DNA of 64,000 bases from Flagellimonas zhangzhouensis (GCF_900102925.1 NZ_FNKI01000004.1:1-64000); one strand, 5' to 3'. Positions 7,146 through 15,786 are shown, numbered from the stretch's first letter. Notes: generated by a model from the sequence alone, not told the origin. A program made the numbers and translations.

Positions 7146-9563
7146 ATGCGAAGCCTATATGCCCTGTTATTTTCCTTTATCTTTTCTTGCCCCTTGTTTT
7201 CCCAAGAGACCATTACCATTTCTGGTCAGATCTTGGATGCAGAATCCAAGGAACCCTTGGCCTTTGCCAATGTGGCCGTGCATGAGTTGGATACCAATGC
7301 CCTGGTGACCGGGACTATCAGTGATGAACAGGGGAGGTTTACCATCGATGGCGTGGCATTGGGGGAATATGCACTCTATTTTTCCTTTATCGGATTTGCC
7401 ACCTTGGAGCGGACCCTGGTGGCAGGGGGATTGAACAACGTGTTCGACCTCGGTAAAGTGGAATTGCTGCCCAGTGCCCAAAGTTTGGGAGAAGTAGAGG
7501 TAGTGGGCCAACAGGCCACCACCAATTCCGATCTCAACACAAAGACCTTTAGCCTTGAGGATAATATAGCCCAATCAGGAGGGTCGGTCATGGATGCCAT
7601 GAAAACCCTGCCAGGGGTCACCTTTGACCAAGAGGGGAAGGTCGTCCTCAGGGGCAGTGACAAGGTGGTGGTCCTTATCGATGGGAAACAGAGCAGCCTT
7701 ACGGGGTTTGGGAACCAAAAAGGGTTGGCAAATATCCCCGCGTCCAACATTGAAAAGATCGAGATCATCAACAACCCTTCGGCAAAATACGATGCCAATG
7801 GGTTTGCGGGTATCGTGAACATTATCTATAAAAAGGAACGACAGGCCGGGCTCAACGGGGACGTGGGGCTATCGTTTGGTCTCGGTGCCCTGGGCAAACG
7901 ACGGGCCGATACCCCAACGGATCTGGGCAGCTACTCGGTCAATCCCAAATTGATCCCGAGCCTAAATCTCAACTATAAAAAAGGAAAACTGAATTATTTC
8001 CTGCAATCGGAATTTATCCTTCAGGAAGCCCTGCCGAACAATGAATTCACCACGAGGAATTATGATGACGGCCGTAATATACTTTCCCAGGTGCCCGAAA
8101 ACCGGAGACAGTTCCGGTCCATCATCAACGGAGGGATCGATTATGATTTGGATGACCACAACAGTTTTACCTTTTCCGGTCTATATGATCGCGAAAAACA
8201 TATTGATACCGCCCAAGTGGCCTTTATGGATATGGATGCCAACCAACGGAACCGATTTTATAGTTGGCAGGAAGAGGAGGTCACCCGCTTCATCAACGCC
8301 ACGGTGAACTATAGGCATTCCTTTGCACAACCGGGACATACCCTCAGTGCCAGCGCCCAATATACCCAGGGGTTGGAGGATGAGACCTATTCCCTGAACG
8401 ATAGTTCTGCGGTGCGCATCGGTACGGACAAAACCAATATCAGGGCCATTGAGAACACCACCAGTATATCCACGGACTATGTGAGGCCCTTGCGGTCAGG
8501 CCGTATGGAACTGGGGGCCAAACTGAGAATAAGGCGATTGCCCGTGGACTATACCATTACACCGGGGAACCAGTCCATCATCTATCCCGGTCTGGGCAGT
8601 TTTTCGGATTGGGGGGAGAACCTTTATGCCGGGTACGCCAACTATGTCCTTGAAAAGGAAACGTTCGATATCGAGGCGGGGCTCCGTGCCGAACAGACCA
8701 ATGTTTTCTACGACCTGGACCCAGTCAATAGTTATTATCCCAACAATGACAAGTACGATTATTTCGAACTGTTCCCCAGTGCACGGTTTACCTATAAATT
8801 GGGGGGGCACAACAAATTGTCGGTGTTCTACAACCGCAGGATCGACCGTCCGGGGGAACCGGAACTCCGAATTTTTCCAAAGTACGACGATCCCGAACTG
8901 CTCAAAGTGGGCAATCCCTATTTGCGGCCACAGTTCACCAATGCCCTTGAGTTGGCCCATAAATATAGCTGGTCCACAGGATTCATTTTTACGGCAGTGT
9001 ACCACAGGATGATCAAGGACCAGTATATGAGGGTCTACAGCATCGATGCTTCCAATCCGGACTATGACATAGTCAACCGCATTTACCAGAACACGGGAAG
9101 GGCCACCAACACAGGGGTCGAGCTGTTGTTGGCCCAGGATATTTCCGACAAGGTAAAGGTATCGGGCACTTTTAATTGGTACTCCAATGCCATTGATGCC
9201 TATCAGGGGACTTTGCTATTCCCTTATGAAAGGACTTTTACGGTGGAGGAATCCACAGCGGATGCCTGGAATGCCAAGTTGAATGCGGAGCTTCAATTGG
9301 AACATGATCTGGCCATCCAATTGACAGGCATCTACTATTCGGATAAGAACATCCCTCAAGGCAAGGAACTCTCAAGATCTTCAGTGGACCTTGGGCTCAA
9401 AAAGAGTTTTTGGGACAAAAAGGCGGAACTGACCTTCTCCGCCACCGATATCTTCAATCGGTTAGGAATCCGCCAAGAAGTAACGGACCAAGGGTTTACG
9501 GCAATGTACCAAAACTATTTCGAGACCCAGATTTTTAGGTTGGGGCTTCGGTATAAGATATAG
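7146..9563 (+). CDS. TonB-dependent receptor / outer-membrane beta-barrel protein
   Basis: An 805-residue outer-membrane protein. A signal peptide ends near LFSQ (about residue 20). It is followed by a carboxypeptidase-regulatory-like beta-sandwich (about 25-110, with DAESKEPLAFANV), a plug domain (about 120-225, including VVLIDGKQ and IEIINNPSAKYDANGFAGIVNI) and a long beta-barrel ending in Phe-rich strands. This is the architecture of Bacteroidota receptors with the PF14905-type barrel. No SusD-like partner follows, so it is not a SusCD pair. Its own promoter carries the shared heptamer operator, linking it to the two-component system just upstream. Substrate unknown; a role in sensing or envelope homeostasis is as likely as nutrient import. 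Confidence 0.9.
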   Translation: MRSLYALLFSFIFSCPLFSQETITISGQILDAESKEPLAFANVAVHELDTNALVTGTISDEQGRFTIDGVALGEYALYFSFIGFATLERTLVAGGLNNVFDLGKVELLPSAQSLGEVEVVGQQATTNSDLNTKTFSLEDNIAQSGGSVMDAMKTLPGVTFDQEGKVVLRGSDKVVVLIDGKQSSLTGFGNQKGLANIPASNIEKIEIINNPSAKYDANGFAGIVNIIYKKERQAGLNGDVGLSFGLGALGKRRADTPTDLGSYSVNPKLIPSLNLNYKKGKLNYFLQSEFILQEALPNNEFTTRNYDDGRNILSQVPENRRQFRSIINGGIDYDLDDHNSFTFSGLYDREKHIDTAQVAFMDMDANQRNRFYSWQEEEVTRFINATVNYRHSFAQPGHTLSASAQYTQGLEDETYSLNDSSAVRIGTDKTNIRAIENTTSISTDYVRPLRSGRMELGAKLRIRRLPVDYTITPGNQSIIYPGLGSFSDWGENLYAGYANYVLEKETFDIEAGLRAEQTNVFYDLDPVNSYYPNNDKYDYFELFPSARFTYKLGGHNKLSVFYNRRIDRPGEPELRIFPKYDDPELLKVGNPYLRPQFTNALELAHKYSWSTGFIFTAVYHRMIKDQYMRVYSIDASNPDYDIVNRIYQNTGRATNTGVELLLAQDISDKVKVSGTFNWYSNAIDAYQGTLLFPYERTFTVEESTADAWNAKLNAELQLEHDLAIQLTGIYYSDKNIPQGKELSRSSVDLGLKKSFWDKKAELTFSATDIFNRLGIRQEVTDQGFTAMYQNYFETQIFRLGLRYKI

Positions 9564-9591
9564 TGAGGTAAATGAATGGCGATGGGGCCAT

Positions 9592-9637
9592 CTTTAGATT
9601 TGCTTTAAACCATCTTTAGAATTGGATTGTAGTTTTA
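9592..9637 (+). promoter_or_regulatory. Promoter with triple heptamer operator, upstream of the first PepSY-like gene
   Basis: Three heptamers, CTTTAGA (9592-9598), CTTTAAA (9603-9609) and CTTTAGA (9614-9620), at exact 11-bp pitch, then 9 bp and TAGTTTTA (9630-9637) as a -7-like element. It lies upstream of the ATG at 9661 and rules out the alternative TTG start at 9622, which falls inside the promoter. Confidence 0.7.
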
Positions 9638-9660
9638 GGTCAGATATAAAAATTGGAACC

Positions 9661-10134
9661 ATGAAGAACAAAAAAATTATTATCGGATTACCCCTCGCTG
9701 TCCTTTTGGGACTTGCACTCTTTGCCTTTGCAAGTAACCGTTCCGTGCCCCTTCGGGTAAAGGCAGCCTTTGTCAAAAAGTTTCCCCAAGTGAAGAAAGT
9801 GAAATGGGACAAGGAATCGGATGCTGAATGGGAAGCTGAATTCAAAATGGACGGTATGGAATATTCCGCGAATTTCCTGGAAGATGGGACTTGGAAGGAG
9901 ACGGAACATGAAATTGAACAAAAGGATATTCCCGACGCCGTCAGGGCTACCTTGGACAGTGAGTTGTCCGGGTATGAAATCGAAGAGGCGGAAATTTCCG
10001 AGACCGTTGATGGCCTGACCTATGAATTTGAAATGGAAAATGGCGAACAAGAACTGGAAGTAAGTATCGATGTCCATGGAAAATTGATCCATAAACAGGT
10101 CGTCGATGAAGAAGGGGAAAAGGATAAAGACTAA
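9661..10134 (+). CDS. PepSY-like (DUF2874-type) secreted protein
   Basis: A 157-residue exported protein: N-terminal signal anchor MKNKKIIIGLPLAV with Ala-rich end, then two tandem beta-alpha-beta repeats of the PepSY-like type (KAAFVKKFPQVKKVKWD, then DAVRATLDSELSGYEIEEAE). These proteins sit in the periplasm or envelope and are often co-regulated with two-component systems; a molecular function is not established. The ATG at 9661 is chosen because the promoter ends at 9637. A strong hairpin terminator follows at 10169. The next gene encodes a distant paralogue, so the pair may act together. Confidence 0.75.
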   Translation: MKNKKIIIGLPLAVLLGLALFAFASNRSVPLRVKAAFVKKFPQVKKVKWDKESDAEWEAEFKMDGMEYSANFLEDGTWKETEHEIEQKDIPDAVRATLDSELSGYEIEEAEISETVDGLTYEFEMENGEQELEVSIDVHGKLIHKQVVDEEGEKDKD

Positions 10135-10168
10135 AGTTTAGGTTTGAGTTTGAGTTGGTTTTTGATGG

Positions 10169-10199
10169 AGGTCGGGAGTTCATGCTTCCCGACCTTTTT
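10169..10199 (+). terminator. Intrinsic terminator after the first PepSY-like gene
   Basis: Perfect 9-bp stem AGGTCGGGA (10169-10177) / TCCCGACCT (10187-10195) with a 9-base loop, running into a T-tract. It lies 35 bp after the stop codon and would separate this gene from the next. Confidence 0.85.
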
Positions 10200-10299
10200 C
10201 ATCTTGGGGAATCCCATGGGATTCCATGGATACAGTCGGTTTTCATAAAATACCTTGAAGACCATGCAGTGGAAGATTCAATTTTATAAAATGTAAGGA

Positions 10300-10818
10300 A
10301 TGGGGATTTTATGGATTACAGGGGCAAGAGGTAAGCGTTGGCTTGACCAAGTGAATTTGGGTTCGGGAAGGCTTCTGGGATGTTTGCTGCTGCTGGCAGT
10401 GGCCTGTACCAGAAAAGTACCTGATGCCATCGATAGGGCCTTTACCTCCAAGTTCTTGAATGCAAGGGATGTCGAATGGCACTATACTCCTGATGGCCAT
10501 TGGCTGGTAAACTTCTATATGGAAAAATTCGACTATATGACCGCGAGCTATACCTTGGATGGCCTGTTGGAATATTTTGAGCTTGAGCTGCATGGGGAAG
10601 AAGTTCCCAAGCAGCTTATGGATAGGGTCAAGAAGGCCTATCCTGAAGGTGACGTATACGAGGTCTATGAGCGGAACCGGGGAAATTCGGCAGAGTACAT
10701 CTTTGAACTTGTGGACCACGGAAGCCTTTTTGGGGTCGATTTTTTTGAGGATGGCCACAGCCAGATCATTCCCTCCGATGACTATCGCTTTACTTCTAGG
10801 ATTTTGGTAGGGGATTAA
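10300..10818 (+). CDS. PepSY-like lipoprotein
   Basis: A 172-residue product with a lipobox (LAVAC, Cys36). The mature part begins VPDAIDRAFTSKF, matching the start of the mature part of the preceding protein (VPLRVKAAFVKKF), so the two are paralogues with PepSY-like repeats. The ATG at 10300 gives an unusually long leader; a GTG at 10351 would give a canonical lipoprotein signal (NLGSGRLLGCLLLLAVAC) and is a real alternative. It has no obvious heptamer operator of its own. Function unknown; an envelope location is likely from the lipobox. Confidence 0.68.
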   Translation: MGILWITGARGKRWLDQVNLGSGRLLGCLLLLAVACTRKVPDAIDRAFTSKFLNARDVEWHYTPDGHWLVNFYMEKFDYMTASYTLDGLLEYFELELHGEEVPKQLMDRVKKAYPEGDVYEVYERNRGNSAEYIFELVDHGSLFGVDFFEDGHSQIIPSDDYRFTSRILVGD

Positions 10819-10840
10819 CCTAAAATTTACAAAGGGGTAA

Positions 10841-10875
10841 CTTTAAATTTCCTTAAGAATTGGATCCTACCTTCG
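10841..10875 (+). promoter_or_regulatory. Promoter with paired heptamer operator, upstream of the LTA-synthase-like gene
   Basis: CTTTAAA (10841-10847) and CTTAAGA (10852-10858) at 11-bp pitch, 9 bp, then TACCTTCG (10868-10875), one mismatch from TAnnTTTG. The ATG follows at 10892. Nearly the same bases as the receptor promoter at 7088-7122. Confidence 0.68.
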
Positions 10876-10891
10876 ATTTTCAAAAAGTACC

Positions 10892-12868
10892 ATGTTGACC
10901 AAAATCTTTCCGGCCCGGTATGCATTGTTGAGGGCTTTCGTTCTTATCTTTTTGTCCATTTCCCTTGTGGTTCGGGGCATATTGTTGGTTTGGGACTTTC
11001 AGGAGACCGATACCGGTCCCTTGTCCCTTGTTTGGACGTTTGTGGTCGGTTTTGTGTTCGACTTGGCGACACTTTCCTTTTTTGTGATCCCCTATCTGGT
11101 CTATCTTGTGTTGGTGCCCTCCAAATGGTCCGGTTCCCTGTTGGATCGCGTCCTGACCTTCTTTGGGTTCTTTTTGGGCATCTTTATCCTATATTTTTCG
11201 TTTCTGGGGGAATTTACCTTTTGGGATGAGTTCCATAGAAGGTACAATTTTATAGCAGTGGATTATTTGATCTATACCTATGAGGTAGTGCAGAACATCA
11301 ATGAATCCTATCCCTTGCCCTTGTTGATCGGGACCCTTCTGGGACTGGTAGCGGTGACCTTTTGGTTGTTGTTCAGGTTTGGGGTCTTTCAAAGGACCTT
11401 TTCCACTGGTACCCATTTCGCGCAACGGTCCTTATCAGCTGTACCATGGTTGGTGGTCATGGTGCTCTCGGTATTTTTATTGACCAATGAACAGGCGGAA
11501 TGGTCAAGTAATCGCTATAACAACGAAATTTCCAAAGCGGGTATCTTTTCCTTTTTTGCCGCTTTTCGGAACAATGAACTTTCGTTCCCGGATTTCTATA
11601 TGACCGTCGAACATAAAGAGGCCTTTGCCCGTGTGAAAAATGAACTGGCCATGGATGGGGCAACTTTTGTGCACCCTGATGCGGATGAAATCCTTCGGAC
11701 CGTAACAACCACGGACAGTATTGTGTTGGACGCCAGGCCTAATGTGGTCTTTATCTGTGTGGAAAGTCTTAGTGGTAAGTTCCTGAAATCGTTCGGGAAC
11801 GAACTGGATCTGACCCCAAATCTGGATTCCTTGGCAGAGGAAAGCCTCTTCTTTACCCAGCTGTATGCCACGGGTACACGCACCGTAAGGGGCATGGAGG
11901 CCATTACCTTGAGCATTCCCCCCACACCGGGGAGAAGTATTGTCAAACGGGTGGACAATGCAGGGTTGTTCACCATCGGGGAGGTGTTCGAACAAAAAGG
12001 GTATGAACGGAACTTTTTCTATGGAGGGGACGGTTATTTTGATAATATGAACTCCTTTTTTGGGGGCAATGGTTTCAACATTGTGGACCGTGGCCGTGGA
12101 TTTCTAATGGATAAGAGCATCCTGACCAAAAGGACCAATATCGATGATGACGAGGTCACCTTTGAAAATGCATGGGGTGTCTGTGACGAGGACATCTACA
12201 ACAAAGTTTTGAAAGAAGGGGACCGGGCCTACGGTGCAGGGCAGCCTTTTTTTGATTTTGTGATGACCACTTCCAATCACAAACCCTATACCTACCCTGA
12301 AGGGAAAATAGACATTCCCTCCGGTACGGGACGGAACGGGGCGGTAAAATATACGGATTATGCCATCGGGGAGTTCCTGCGCAAGGCCAAGGGGAAACCA
12401 TGGTTTGCCAATACGGTCTTTGTGATCATGGCCGATCATTGTGCCAGTAGTGCCGGCAGGTGGGAATTGGATGTGCAGAATTACCAGATACCTGCACTGA
12501 TCTATAACCTGCCCCAAAAAAATACAGGAAAGATCAATAACCTCTGTTCACAGATCGATATGTTTCCGACCCTGTTCGGCTTATTGGGTTGGGACTATAC
12601 CTCCAACCTTTTTGGAAAGGATGTACTAAAGATGAGGCCAGAAGTAGAAAGGGCCTTCATCGGTAACTACAGAAAGTTAGGGTTGTTGAAAGGGAACCAG
12701 GTCATGGTGCTTGGAGATCAAAAGAATGCCAATTTCTATGATTGGGATCCTTCCGACAACAGTCTGAAAAGTATCCCCACGGACCGGGCTTTTCTCGATG
12801 AGGCCATTTCGTGGTACCAGGTGGCTGATTTCCTCTATTCCAACGGAGGACTTAAACTTCGGGATTGA
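10892..12868 (+). CDS. LTA-synthase-family (sulfatase fold) phosphoglycerol/phosphoethanolamine transferase
   Basis: A 658-residue membrane enzyme: about five N-terminal membrane helices (1-200), a linker, then an alkaline-phosphatase/sulfatase-type catalytic domain (about 280-600). Metal and catalytic signatures seen are NVVFICVES (Glu291), the nucleophile region ATGTRTVRGMEA (Thr near 331), SNHKPYTYP and VIMADHC. The family includes LtaS, which polymerises glycerol phosphate from phosphatidylglycerol and releases diacylglycerol, and OpgB/MdoB, which decorates periplasmic glucans. Gram-negative bacteria lack lipoteichoic acid, so the acceptor is probably a glycan or lipid head group. The downstream lipid kinase overlaps its stop by one base and fits recycling of the diacylglycerol product. 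Confidence 0.85.
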   Translation: MLTKIFPARYALLRAFVLIFLSISLVVRGILLVWDFQETDTGPLSLVWTFVVGFVFDLATLSFFVIPYLVYLVLVPSKWSGSLLDRVLTFFGFFLGIFILYFSFLGEFTFWDEFHRRYNFIAVDYLIYTYEVVQNINESYPLPLLIGTLLGLVAVTFWLLFRFGVFQRTFSTGTHFAQRSLSAVPWLVVMVLSVFLLTNEQAEWSSNRYNNEISKAGIFSFFAAFRNNELSFPDFYMTVEHKEAFARVKNELAMDGATFVHPDADEILRTVTTTDSIVLDARPNVVFICVESLSGKFLKSFGNELDLTPNLDSLAEESLFFTQLYATGTRTVRGMEAITLSIPPTPGRSIVKRVDNAGLFTIGEVFEQKGYERNFFYGGDGYFDNMNSFFGGNGFNIVDRGRGFLMDKSILTKRTNIDDDEVTFENAWGVCDEDIYNKVLKEGDRAYGAGQPFFDFVMTTSNHKPYTYPEGKIDIPSGTGRNGAVKYTDYAIGEFLRKAKGKPWFANTVFVIMADHCASSAGRWELDVQNYQIPALIYNLPQKNTGKINNLCSQIDMFPTLFGLLGWDYTSNLFGKDVLKMRPEVERAFIGNYRKLGLLKGNQVMVLGDQKNANFYDWDPSDNSLKSIPTDRAFLDEAISWYQVADFLYSNGGLKLRD

Positions 12869-13770
12869 TGGGGCATCAGAGAATACATTTTATTGTCAAT
12901 CCCATTGCGGGCAAGGGGGAAAGGGTGCTCAATGAAGGTCATCTGGAGCAGTTTTTTATCAAGAGCTTTCATCGGTTGACCGTAAAATATTCCCAATACA
13001 AGACCCACGCCAGTACCTTGACCAAGGAATCAATTGCCGAGGGTGCGGACATCATAGTGGCCTGTGGTGGGGATGGTACCATCAATGAAGTGGCCTCCTG
13101 TCTGTTGGGAACCAACATCCCCTTGGGCATCATTCCCTTCGGTTCCGGAAATGGCTTGGCCTCCAACCTACATATCCCGAAGAATCTGCGTAAGGCCTTG
13201 GGGCTTTTGCGCAATGCCCATACCATCCGCATTGATGCCGGTCGGATCAACGATCATTATTTTTTCAGCAATACGGGGGTCGGTTTTGATGCCAGTGTCA
13301 TCAAGAACTATGAATCGTCCAATAGACGGACCCTATCCGGGTACCTAGGTGCCTGCATGACCTCCTTCAAGGAATTGAAGAAATCCCAGGCAATTAAGAT
13401 CAAATCCAACGGTAAGGAGTGGAGTACCGAACCCTTTTTGGTGTTTGTATCCAACACCAATGTAATGGGGTACCACCTGAGCCTTACGCCCCATGCATCC
13501 TTGCAGGACGGGCTTTTGGATGTATTGGTCATTTGCAGGATCAACAGGTTCAAAATGTTGGTATTGGGCGCTCTGCTCTTGATGAACAGGCCCCATTTGC
13601 TCAAGGAGGCAACGCATTTTCAAACCACTGGCCTTGATCTCTCAGGTCTGCCCGGTGCCCATTTCGATTCCCAGATCGACGGGGAGTTCCATCCCATGGG
13701 GGACAATACCATTTCCATCGGTATTGAGAAGAAAGCCTTGACCGTCATCGTGCCCAGACCAAAAGGATGA
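12868..13770 (+). CDS. Diacylglycerol/lipid kinase family protein
   Basis: A 300-residue soluble lipid kinase of the DgkB/YegS/sphingosine-kinase type, which phosphorylates diacylglycerol or a related lipid with ATP. Seen: HFIVNPIAGKG at the N-terminus, the nucleotide-binding CGGDGTINE (about 66-74), IIPFGSGNGLAS, and the C-terminal beta-sandwich ending GEFHPMG. The ATG at 12868 shares a base with the TGA of the upstream gene (ATGA-type coupling); a TTG one codon earlier is less likely. Coupling with the LTA-synthase-like enzyme suggests it regenerates phosphatidate from released diacylglycerol, as DgkB does for LtaS in Firmicutes. That pathway role is inference. Confidence 0.88.
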   Translation: MGHQRIHFIVNPIAGKGERVLNEGHLEQFFIKSFHRLTVKYSQYKTHASTLTKESIAEGADIIVACGGDGTINEVASCLLGTNIPLGIIPFGSGNGLASNLHIPKNLRKALGLLRNAHTIRIDAGRINDHYFFSNTGVGFDASVIKNYESSNRRTLSGYLGACMTSFKELKKSQAIKIKSNGKEWSTEPFLVFVSNTNVMGYHLSLTPHASLQDGLLDVLVICRINRFKMLVLGALLLMNRPHLLKEATHFQTTGLDLSGLPGAHFDSQIDGEFHPMGDNTISIGIEKKALTVIVPRPKG

Positions 13771-13791
13771 TGGATGGTACTTCGGCCACAA

Positions 13792-13826
13792 CTTAAAATT
13801 GTCTTTAGATTTCAATTCTACTTTGG
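13792..13826 (+). promoter_or_regulatory. Promoter with paired heptamer operator, upstream of a PAP2 gene
   Basis: CTTAAAA (13792-13798) and CTTTAGA (13803-13809) at 11-bp pitch, 9 bp, then TACTTTGG (13819-13826), one mismatch from TAnnTTTG. It lies upstream of the ATG at 13885 and downstream of another in-frame ATG at 13774, which it therefore rules out. Confidence 0.66.
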
Positions 13827-13884
13827 CTCTCCAAGGATGGGTCGGGCACTTCAAAACCAGATCCTAAAAACGAAATTTTGCGGT

Positions 13885-14460
13885 ATGGGAACACGGTTTA
13901 TTGGAGCCACTGGAATCAGGAAAAACATATCGGCCTTAGGGTTGTTCCTGCTTTTGATCGGTACGGTTTGGGACACCAATGCCCAGGACAGGACCCTCCA
14001 GAGCGCAGGGGACGTATTGCTGGTTTCCCTGCCTGTGGCCAGTCTTACCGGGACATTGCTCATTGGGGACCGGGAGGGGAGTTGGCAGTTTGTCAAAGGG
14101 TTTGTAGTGAACCAGGCCGTGACCCTTGGGATGAAATATGCCATCAACAAGCCAAGGCCCTATGACAACGGATTTCGTGCCTTTCCCTCGGGGCATACCT
14201 CCACGACCTTTCAAAGTGCGGCCTTTTTACAAAAAAGGTATGGTTGGAAATTTGGGGTGCCGGGTTATGTTCTGGCCGCATTTACGGGGTATACCCGTAT
14301 CAAGGCCCATAAACACGATGGTTGGGATGTCCTCGCGGGTGCTTTGGTGGGCATCGGAAGTTCCTATTTATTTACAAGTCCCTATATAGAATATCCTATG
14401 GAGCTCACTTTTTCAAGCGATGGACAAGGCCTGCTCGTGGGATTCAATTATACGTTTTGA
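13885..14460 (+). CDS. PAP2-superfamily phosphatase
   Basis: A 191-residue phosphatase with an N-terminal signal or anchor (ALGLFLLLIGTVW, cleavage near NAQ). All three PAP2 motifs are present: KYAINKPRPY, FPSGHTSTTF and TRIKAHKHDGWDVLAG. The start at 13885 is chosen because the promoter lies at 13792-13826 and because it yields a proper signal sequence. Likely substrates are lipid phosphates facing the periplasm (phosphatidate, lipid A or undecaprenyl pyrophosphate). The HD-phosphohydrolase gene follows 42 bp later and a paralogous PAP2 follows that, forming a three-gene unit behind one operator. Confidence 0.85.
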   Translation: MGTRFIGATGIRKNISALGLFLLLIGTVWDTNAQDRTLQSAGDVLLVSLPVASLTGTLLIGDREGSWQFVKGFVVNQAVTLGMKYAINKPRPYDNGFRAFPSGHTSTTFQSAAFLQKRYGWKFGVPGYVLAAFTGYTRIKAHKHDGWDVLAGALVGIGSSYLFTSPYIEYPMELTFSSDGQGLLVGFNYTF

Positions 14461-14502
14461 TCGCTGAAATGAACTTGCAGGTAAAGAAAAAGAAACTCGA
14501 TT

Positions 14503-15129
14503 ATGGATGATTTCACTGCCCACAAAAGTGGTGGCATATTTGCAAAGGCCGAGCTCCACGTGGTGGCCCTGTTGCAGAATGGTGCCTGCGGGTCCCTGCC
14601 TTTCCACAATGTACAGCACACTTTGGAGGTATATGTTCAAGTCCTAAAGGTCGGGAACCATGTTGGATTGGATCCAACGGAACTGGAGCGTGTTCTATTG
14701 GCCGCCCTATTCCATGATGTGGGACATGTATCGGGTTTTGAGGGACATGAGACCCAAAGTTGCGATTTGGCGAAAGCGTTTTTGGAGGACTGGGATTACC
14801 CATCTGAGGGATTGGCCGTTGTGCAGGACTGTATCTTGGCCACGCGAATGCCACAGGAGCCCAAAAATCTAATGGAAAAGGTACTCTGCGATGCCGATCT
14901 GTTCCATTTGGGGACCCTTTCCTTTTTTAATAAGAACGCACTGCTGCGAAAAGAATGGGCCCAGCACCGAAACATGCAGTATTCGGATCGGGACTGGACC
15001 CAGCTCAATATCACCTTTCTTGAAGGGCATTCGTTTTTCACCACCTATGGACAGCGGGTTTTGGAACCCGTCAAACAGGAAAACCTGGCACAACTCAAGG
15101 ACCGTCTCGGGTGGCTCGATCCATTTTAA
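14503..15129 (+). CDS. HD-domain metal-dependent phosphohydrolase
   Basis: A 208-residue soluble HD-superfamily hydrolase (COG4339-like). Metal ligands visible in order: FHNVQHTLEV, LFHDVGHVSGFEGHE (the HD pair) and CDADLFHLG (distal Asp). Substrate unknown; members act on nucleotides or other phospho-compounds. It is clearly paralogous to the protein at 32881-33489, which is likewise found beside a matching regulator/kinase pair, so this hydrolase seems a fixed partner of the two-component system. It sits between two PAP2 genes with short gaps (42 and 17 bp), consistent with co-transcription. Confidence 0.82.
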   Translation: MDDFTAHKSGGIFAKAELHVVALLQNGACGSLPFHNVQHTLEVYVQVLKVGNHVGLDPTELERVLLAALFHDVGHVSGFEGHETQSCDLAKAFLEDWDYPSEGLAVVQDCILATRMPQEPKNLMEKVLCDADLFHLGTLSFFNKNALLRKEWAQHRNMQYSDRDWTQLNITFLEGHSFFTTYGQRVLEPVKQENLAQLKDRLGWLDPF

Positions 15130-15146
15130 AAAGTAAACATTCGATC

Positions 15147-15719
15147 ATGATGAAATATTCGATTTTTATGTTATTGTTGTTGTCCCTTTGGGAAATTAAG
15201 GGACAACAAACGGAATCTCCCAAAGAAATTGCCACCGAAACCACCATTGAAAAGGTGGGGGACTATGCGCAGTTCGTGCCCACGGCCTTTTCCCTGGTGA
15301 CCGTTTTGGCCAAAGGGGACAAGCAAGGGTTTTGGCAGTTGAGCAAATCCGTGGGCACCAATTTGGCGGCCACATGGATCTTGAAATACGCCATCAACAA
15401 ACCAAGGCCGGAGGGTAGGCTCGATGGGCATGCATTTCCCTCCGGACACACCTCCTTTGCCTTTCAGGGTGCTTCCTTTTTACAAAGGAGGTACGGTTGG
15501 AAATATGGAATCCCTGCCTATGCCGTAGCTGCCTACGTGGCCTATAGTAGGATCGAGGGGGTGAACGATAGACACGATGGATGGGATATTTTGGGTGGGG
15601 CCTTGACAGGAATTGCCTCGACCTATCTGTTCACCACCCCCTACATGAAGGAACATTTTGATGTGAGCTTCCAAAGTGGGGACGGTTCCTATGCCCTTGG
15701 GGTGGTCTATAAGTTCTAA
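15147..15719 (+). CDS. PAP2-superfamily phosphatase (paralogue of 13885-14460)
   Basis: A 190-residue protein with a signal sequence ending near IKGQQ and the PAP2 motifs KYAINKPRPEG, FPSGHTSFAF and SRIEGVNDRHDGWDILGG. It matches the PAP2 encoded two genes upstream over the whole catalytic part, so it is a local duplicate. The ATG at 15147 is preferred to an upstream in-frame start at 15111 that overlaps the HD gene. It lies 17 bp after the HD gene in the same orientation. The substrate is probably a lipid phosphate, perhaps distinct from that of its sister. Confidence 0.84.
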   Translation: MMKYSIFMLLLLSLWEIKGQQTESPKEIATETTIEKVGDYAQFVPTAFSLVTVLAKGDKQGFWQLSKSVGTNLAATWILKYAINKPRPEGRLDGHAFPSGHTSFAFQGASFLQRRYGWKYGIPAYAVAAYVAYSRIEGVNDRHDGWDILGGALTGIASTYLFTTPYMKEHFDVSFQSGDGSYALGVVYKF

Positions 15720-15786
15720 AAGGGTAAGCATCTTGGATCGGGGTTTTTGCGATGTGGTGTTATCCATGGATTTTGAAATAGAATGA

